Source: Camelus bactrianus (lineage: Eukaryota; Chordata; Mammalia; Artiodactyla; Camelidae). Taken from it: DNA of 64,000 nt. Made by a program: the position numbers and the translations under genes. The notes under the pieces are model-generated. The model searched no databases and had not been told where the DNA came from. It worked only from the letters and a program-made list of their open reading frames with translations. The stretch lies in assembly GCF_048773025.1 (NCBI RefSeq), contig NC_133574.1, positions 9,441,501-9,505,500 on the forward strand, read 5' to 3'. Shown in pieces: positions 59,626 to 64,000 of this stretch (the first letter of the stretch is position 1; each line of letters opens with the position of its first letter).

Positions 59626-60342
59626 ATTCTCTAAATTTATATACTTTCCTTACAGTTTAGGACACAATTTGGCAAAAGCCAGATAGAATTTAATAGCAGT
59701 TAATACAGTATTTTTTTTTAAATGGCCATGCATTATGGATAGATATGTTACTGATGAGTTGGTTCTCTATTTTTGTAGATGCAGAAGTTTTTATAGCTTC
59801 ACAGACATTTCAGACTTGCAGAGAGAAAAATTACTTTACATTTTGCTGAACTTGTCCGGGTGGCTTTATCGAATTTGGTCCAGGCCTGCAGAGGTAAATA
59901 CATCCAAACCTGAACCATTTGAATGTCTGCAAGATTTTAAGAGTCTAGAATGTCAGATCTGGACTATAACTCTGGTGAATGACATCAGTGAGTGGACTCA
60001 AGAAAACTCCATTTGAGTCCAAAACTTTTCAAAAGCCAAAAAAGGCTTTGAAATTGTGGCAAAGCCAGAGAGTTTTGTGCTCCACATATGGCCACAAACA
60101 CATGGGGACAACCACAGGCCTTCTGGAGTGCCAAGGGAATTCCATGTGGGAGTCCAGCACTCACAGGAATCCAACAAATCTCTGCCTGCCAGAGCACCTT
60201 CATTGCTACTGTGCTGTTTTGAGCAAATATCTTTTCATCAGGTTCAAATTGGTTTGTTGTTATTTTTGCATAAAAAAATCAAACAACTTCTTGTTCCCTT
60301 GGTGAAAGTAAAAGCCTAACATTTTCTGGTTTCTTTTGACAG
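59626..60342. other. Presumed intron sequence upstream of ANO6-like exons
   Basis: A 93-codon frame at 59735-60016 shows no similarity to ANO6 or to any other family I know. The preceding ANO6 exon is not found in this window. Confidence 0.4.
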
Positions 60343-61570
60343 AGAAAACATGAGCCTATGAATCCAACATCATCTATGATGGTCTGCAGCTGGGAGCAAC
60401 CAGATCAGTGTCAGTCCCTTTGAAGCCATTGGTTGGGAGCATGCATATTACCTGGAATGGTATTTGAAACATGTCACACTAGAAGTGCCTTTGCTAAGGG
60501 CTGGGAGGCGAGTAAGTCAGAATCTGCATTATGGAATGTATGTTTCAGATCCAAAGCTAAGAAATCTTTTCTAATAGCCAGAGAATGTAGTCATAAATAT
60601 ATCTATTAATTATGCAAGAACCTTTTTAAAGATTTTTTTATTATAAAAATTTACCCCCAGAAATTGAAAATGAAAGAACAGTGGAATTAAAAATCATCTG
60701 TACCTTAATTATACATTAAGAATCTTAAAATCCTTCTAAACTTTTTTTATTCAAATGTAGATATTTTTCCCTTCCAAGAAGGAAAATTATTATTTCATAT
60801 TTTTTTGCTTTTTCCTTTTATTATATATTCCATATCAATAAATATAATTCTTTTAAATCCCTTTTAATGGCCGTTTAACACTATATTGAACAGATATGTA
60901 ATTAGTCCTAGGTTTCAGTAATTTAAAAAATTGTCATTACAATACCAATGCAAAGAATATTTTGGTGTTTCTATTTTTAGTTACTAATTTGGACTAAAAA
61001 TTAAGAAGTTTGCTTTTCTTCATCTAAAACATTGGTTATTTTATGAATGAACTGCAAGGATTTTAAATAACTTTTCAGTAATTTCAACAAAGAAATTATC
61101 TTTAAGGCAAATATGTATGATGGTTTGCAAATCTACTTTTATTATATCTTCACTTTTACCAGTGTCATATGTGTGTGTGTTTGCACAAGTGCTTTAACTA
61201 CCAGCAACGTAAGAAAAACCTGTGTACTAAAAATGTGAAAATAGTTAGTTTCCTGGTTTGTGTTTTCATTCTCCCAATATAGGTTTTGTATGACAAGCTT
61301 GTATTTGCAAAAGTACACACCCTGTGGGAGGTGCTCTGTACATACGTTGAGATACTGCACATAAAATTGCCTCTGAAGCCCAATGATCTGAAAACCCGGT
61401 CCTCAGCCTTTGATAATTTCAGCTGTTATCTGAAAGTCCCCCAAGTGGATAAAAGTATCATCAAGCTGGAGCAAGAGTTTTTCATTTCCCTATTTGAGAA
61501 GAGCTGCGTGAATGACTTTTATATTCAGGATAGAGATACATTCTTCAATCCAGCCACCAGAAGCTGCATT
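60343..61570 (+). pseudogene. ANO6: ANO6/TMEM16F-like, two exons, probable unprocessed pseudogene
   Basis: ANO6 is a plasma-membrane phospholipid scramblase and ion channel. These exons encode part of its cytosolic N-terminal dimerisation domain (about residues 94-211 of the human protein). Exon A (60343-60407) follows 'tggtttcttttgacag', reads AYESNIIYDGLQLGATRS and ends at a GT. Exon B (61283-61570, 288 bp, phase 0) follows 'ttctcccaatatag'. It reads DKLVFAKVHTLWEVLCTY, HIKLPLKPNDLKTRSSAF and RDTFFNPATRSCI, ending at GTAAGT. By eye, exon B is about 73% identical to human ANO6. A true ANO6 orthologue should be far closer, so this is a paralogous copy. Exon A has TGA (60351-60353) in the ANO6 frame and appears one base short before it. 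Exon B is fully open. Neither the upstream exons nor the next exon is visible. Confidence 0.82.
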
Positions 61571-62148
61571 GTAAGTCTAAACCGAGTTTAGCACCTGTCT
61601 TGGGGGTGATTTAGAGCCTGCTGTTGAATTATCAGTGATTTGGTTTGGTTGGTTTGGTTTGGTTTTTAAAAGCTGCCCATAAAAAGAAAAAAAGAGAAAG
61701 AAAAGAAATATGCCTAGAGATTCCTGTTAGGATAATAAACAGTGGCTGGTTAGTTACCCTGTATAAACCACACACTCTCTTAGAATCTTTTTAGGTTTAC
61801 TTCATCCTTTCTCAGATCAAGTATCAACTAAGGGATAGTGTTAAAAAAAAATTCGGGATTAACAGGCTTGTGAGCTCTGGGATCTGCAAGGCAGCTTTCC
61901 CTCCCCATAGTGTAAGTCAAATGGCAGAAATGAAATAAAGCACGTCATGTATCCTCCGGTGTTAACAGGAAAAGGCTAATATTCTTGACCTTGTTTCTTC
62001 CTGGGTAAAATGAAGACAATATGTCAGGAGGCGAGACGCTCACTTAGGGCAAGAACCATGTTGTTTTGTTCACTGCTAAATCCCAGGCACCGGGAAGGCT
62101 GAGTTTAATAAGTGAATGGATGAAGTGTAGTTCCCCCAGAGTTACCAT
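61571..62148. other. Sequence downstream of ANO6-like exon B
   Basis: Presumed intron. It has a GGTTT-rich simple run (about 61640-61665). No next exon found. Confidence 0.45.
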
Positions 62149-62149
62149 G

Positions 62150-62560
62150 TGGGGCAGTGCGGATTAGCAGCTAAGAGCATAGACTCGAGAGGGGAGGGTA
62201 CAGCTCAAGTGATGGTGTGCATGCTTAGCACGCATAAGGTCCTGGGTTCAGCCCCCAACACCTCCTCTAAAATAAACCAATAACCCTAATTACCTCCCCT
62301 CCCCCCACCATAATTACCTTATTATCTCCCCACCACAAAAAAAAAAAAAAAAAAAAAAAAGAGAAGTGGCCAAGAGCGCAGAGTCAGGCTGGAACACCTG
62401 TGCTGGTTTCTCGCTGTCGACCTTGTAAAAGTCATTTAGCCACTGTGTTTATCAAGTTCCTCATCAATAAAATGGGGATAATAATAGTACCCACCTCGTA
62501 GAGTTGCTATGGGGATTAATGAATCTGTGTCAATGTTAGAACAGCCCTGGCTAATAGTAA
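62150..62560 (+). repeat. MIR SINE split by a younger SINE
   Basis: The left part 'ggattagcagctaagagcat' and the right part 'gagtcaggctggaacacctg' to 'gttcctcatcaataaaatgg' and 'agttgctatggggattaat' form one MIR interrupted by the SINE at 62188-62360. Confidence 0.75.
62188..62360 (+). repeat. Camelid-type tRNA SINE inserted in MIR
   Basis: Head 'agaggggagggtacagctca' with a recognisable A box, B-box region 'ggtcctgggttcagcccc', 'ctaattacctcccctcc' and a 20+ A tail. Flanking copies 'aagagcatagactc' and 'aagagcgcagagtc' look like a target duplication with two later changes. The long tail and good boxes suggest a fairly young copy. Confidence 0.9.
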
Positions 62561-64000
62561 ATACTATGCATCTGTCAGCTCTTTTCATAATTATTGACAG
62601 ATGTTATTATCAACCAAATAAGTATTAGTTCTTTGTAAGGGAAATGCATTTTAGACCATTTCATTTATCATTTTCTGTAATTCAGGCTTTTCCCTCTAAA
62701 ATACCATTTTCTGTCTGTGCACTAGGAAGCCACAGGGCTTTCCAAATTTCATCTGTCTGGGTTCTTGTCATGATGGCAATACTGCAGAGTGTTGACATTT
62801 TTTAGGGACTCCGTCTGAGATGACAGCAACCCCTCAAATTCAGGAGCAATTCTCTAACGGATAACATCTCGCATGAAATGAAGTTTTTAAAATGTAACAG
62901 CTTCAGACGCTTAATGATGCCATAAATGCAAGGATGTTATATCTAAGCTCTTTAAATAAATCCTGTCATTGAAATAATGGAAATACTGTATTATAGTGCT
63001 CTATGACTTTGTTATCTTTGCTATCCATTTATCTGACTCTCTAAGACCAAAGAAAGCAAAGACTGAGATTGATCGTTACTACTTTGTGGTACACGTATTT
63101 GTGGATGAAGACAATACTGAAATGCACTGTTTAAGATATTAAAATGGACACTAAACATCTGCTTGATGCACATGCATGAACAGAACAGGGAGCTGGGTAC
63201 AGGGAGCAGACACTGAGCTTCCTGGATCAGAGACCCAGCATAGCAGTCCAGCCCAGCCGTCCACATGTTTTATATTTATGTCCCAGCAAAATTAGCAGTG
63301 AGAGTCTTAAATGAACTTTGGGGACACTTGCAAACAGCTGTCATGATTACTAATGTGGGACACCAGGATCCTACAGTGTTTAGTTGGCGTCTGTGCACAG
63401 CCAGTTCTTTTCCACTAAAGCCTCTTGTACTTGCTGGTCCCACATCCAGGCTCAGGAATCATCTCATGTGGTGTTTGGGAGGGAGGTAAGTGGAGTCAGG
63501 ACCCATGCTAAGGCTGGATGGGTAATAATCTGGTTCTAGTACAGGAGAAAGGAACGTAGGTCAGGTGGGAAGAGAATGACTGGATTTAAATTTTGTTTCT
63601 TGAGTAAGCTAAAAATATAACATCATGTCAAGTTTCTTTGTTGTTTATATTCCATGTGCTGTCACCGAATATCTACTGAATTGTGGGGACAAAAAAGCCT
63701 GGGTTATAGAATTGACCCTGCCCCTAACCAGCCAGAGTCCAGGTTCCTCTGGGGGTCCAAGGAGGGGGCTGCACCGTCAGGTGTCCCTCCACTGCAGCAG
63801 TTTGGGCATTTGGGTGGCCTAGTTTTTTGGCTTTTGAAGACTGGCCCGCTTGTAGGACATTAAGCATCTGCAAGGCTCTCACCAGGTACCCACGGTGGTC
63901 CCAGGACTGTAACATCCAAGCGTTCCTTTCCACCCACCATTGCAAATGACCCTCAAGGGGTTAGTATTAATACTGGGTGAGAATTATGAAAAAGTATATG
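62561..64000. other. Intergenic or intronic, no gene recognised
   Basis: Unique-looking sequence with frames under 82 codons. I searched it by eye for the next ANO6 exon (VYFILSRVKY-like) and did not find one. Confidence 0.4.

Noticed and set aside
59735-60016. 93-codon frame just upstream of the ANO6-like exons
   Set aside because: Considered as an upstream ANO6 exon, but there is no similarity to the ANO6 N-terminus (no FFNDGQRRIDF-like segment) and no suitable splice pair.

Overview
This is mammalian genomic DNA, most likely from a camelid (camel, llama or alpaca). The best evidence is five copies of a tRNA-derived SINE with recognisable pol III A and B boxes, the tail type I know from Tylopoda, and sometimes target-site duplications. 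Truncated L1 3' ends of artiodactyl type are also present. I see no ruminant Bov-tA/BovB and no pig PRE-1 sequence. There is no bacterial-style gene organisation. Nearly all open frames here are chance frames or run through repeats, including the longest, a 341-codon frame at 44584-45609.

No intact protein-coding gene can be supported. Two groups of real exon-like sequence stand out, and both are copies of host genes with introns retained. At 23066-24814 (+) are exons 1 and 2 of a POFUT2 (protein O-fucosyltransferase 2) copy, in correct order, with splice sites and a roughly 1.4 kb intron, but with frame-breaking changes. At 60343-61570 (+) are two consecutive exons of an ANO6/TMEM16F-like gene. 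The second has 96 open codons between consensus splice sites; the first carries an in-frame TGA. Both look like diverged, unprocessed duplicates rather than retrocopies.

Layout. 0-9 kb: AT-rich, with old L1 and L2, MIR, MER5A-type hAT, a 2.2 kb Tigger1 copy and a SINE. 9.4-10.9 kb: a solo retroviral LTR with a 5-bp target duplication and a second LTR-like block. 11-15 kb: GC-richer, gene-free. 15.1-17.6 kb: an L2 on the minus strand, split by a SINE and an AT-rich block. 17.6-23 kb: unassigned GC-rich sequence leading into the POFUT2 copy. 25.3-26.6 kb: L1 (minus). 27-41 kb: unassigned sequence with MIR, L2, a GT-rich minisatellite, a MER2 copy interrupted by an L1 tail, and a longer L1 3' end. 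42-46.6 kb: a direct duplication of a roughly 1 kb segment. 46.6-47.4 kb: a 230-bp inverted repeat. 48.5-50 kb: a CpG-rich stretch running into a GC-rich repeat whose units lie in both orientations. 50-64 kb: L1, L2, MIR, hAT, SINEs and the ANO6-like exons.

Nothing suggests a pathway or operon. The window reads as an old, duplication-rich, repeat-filled intergenic region. Family calls rest on remembered consensus sequences and family proteins, not on database searches.
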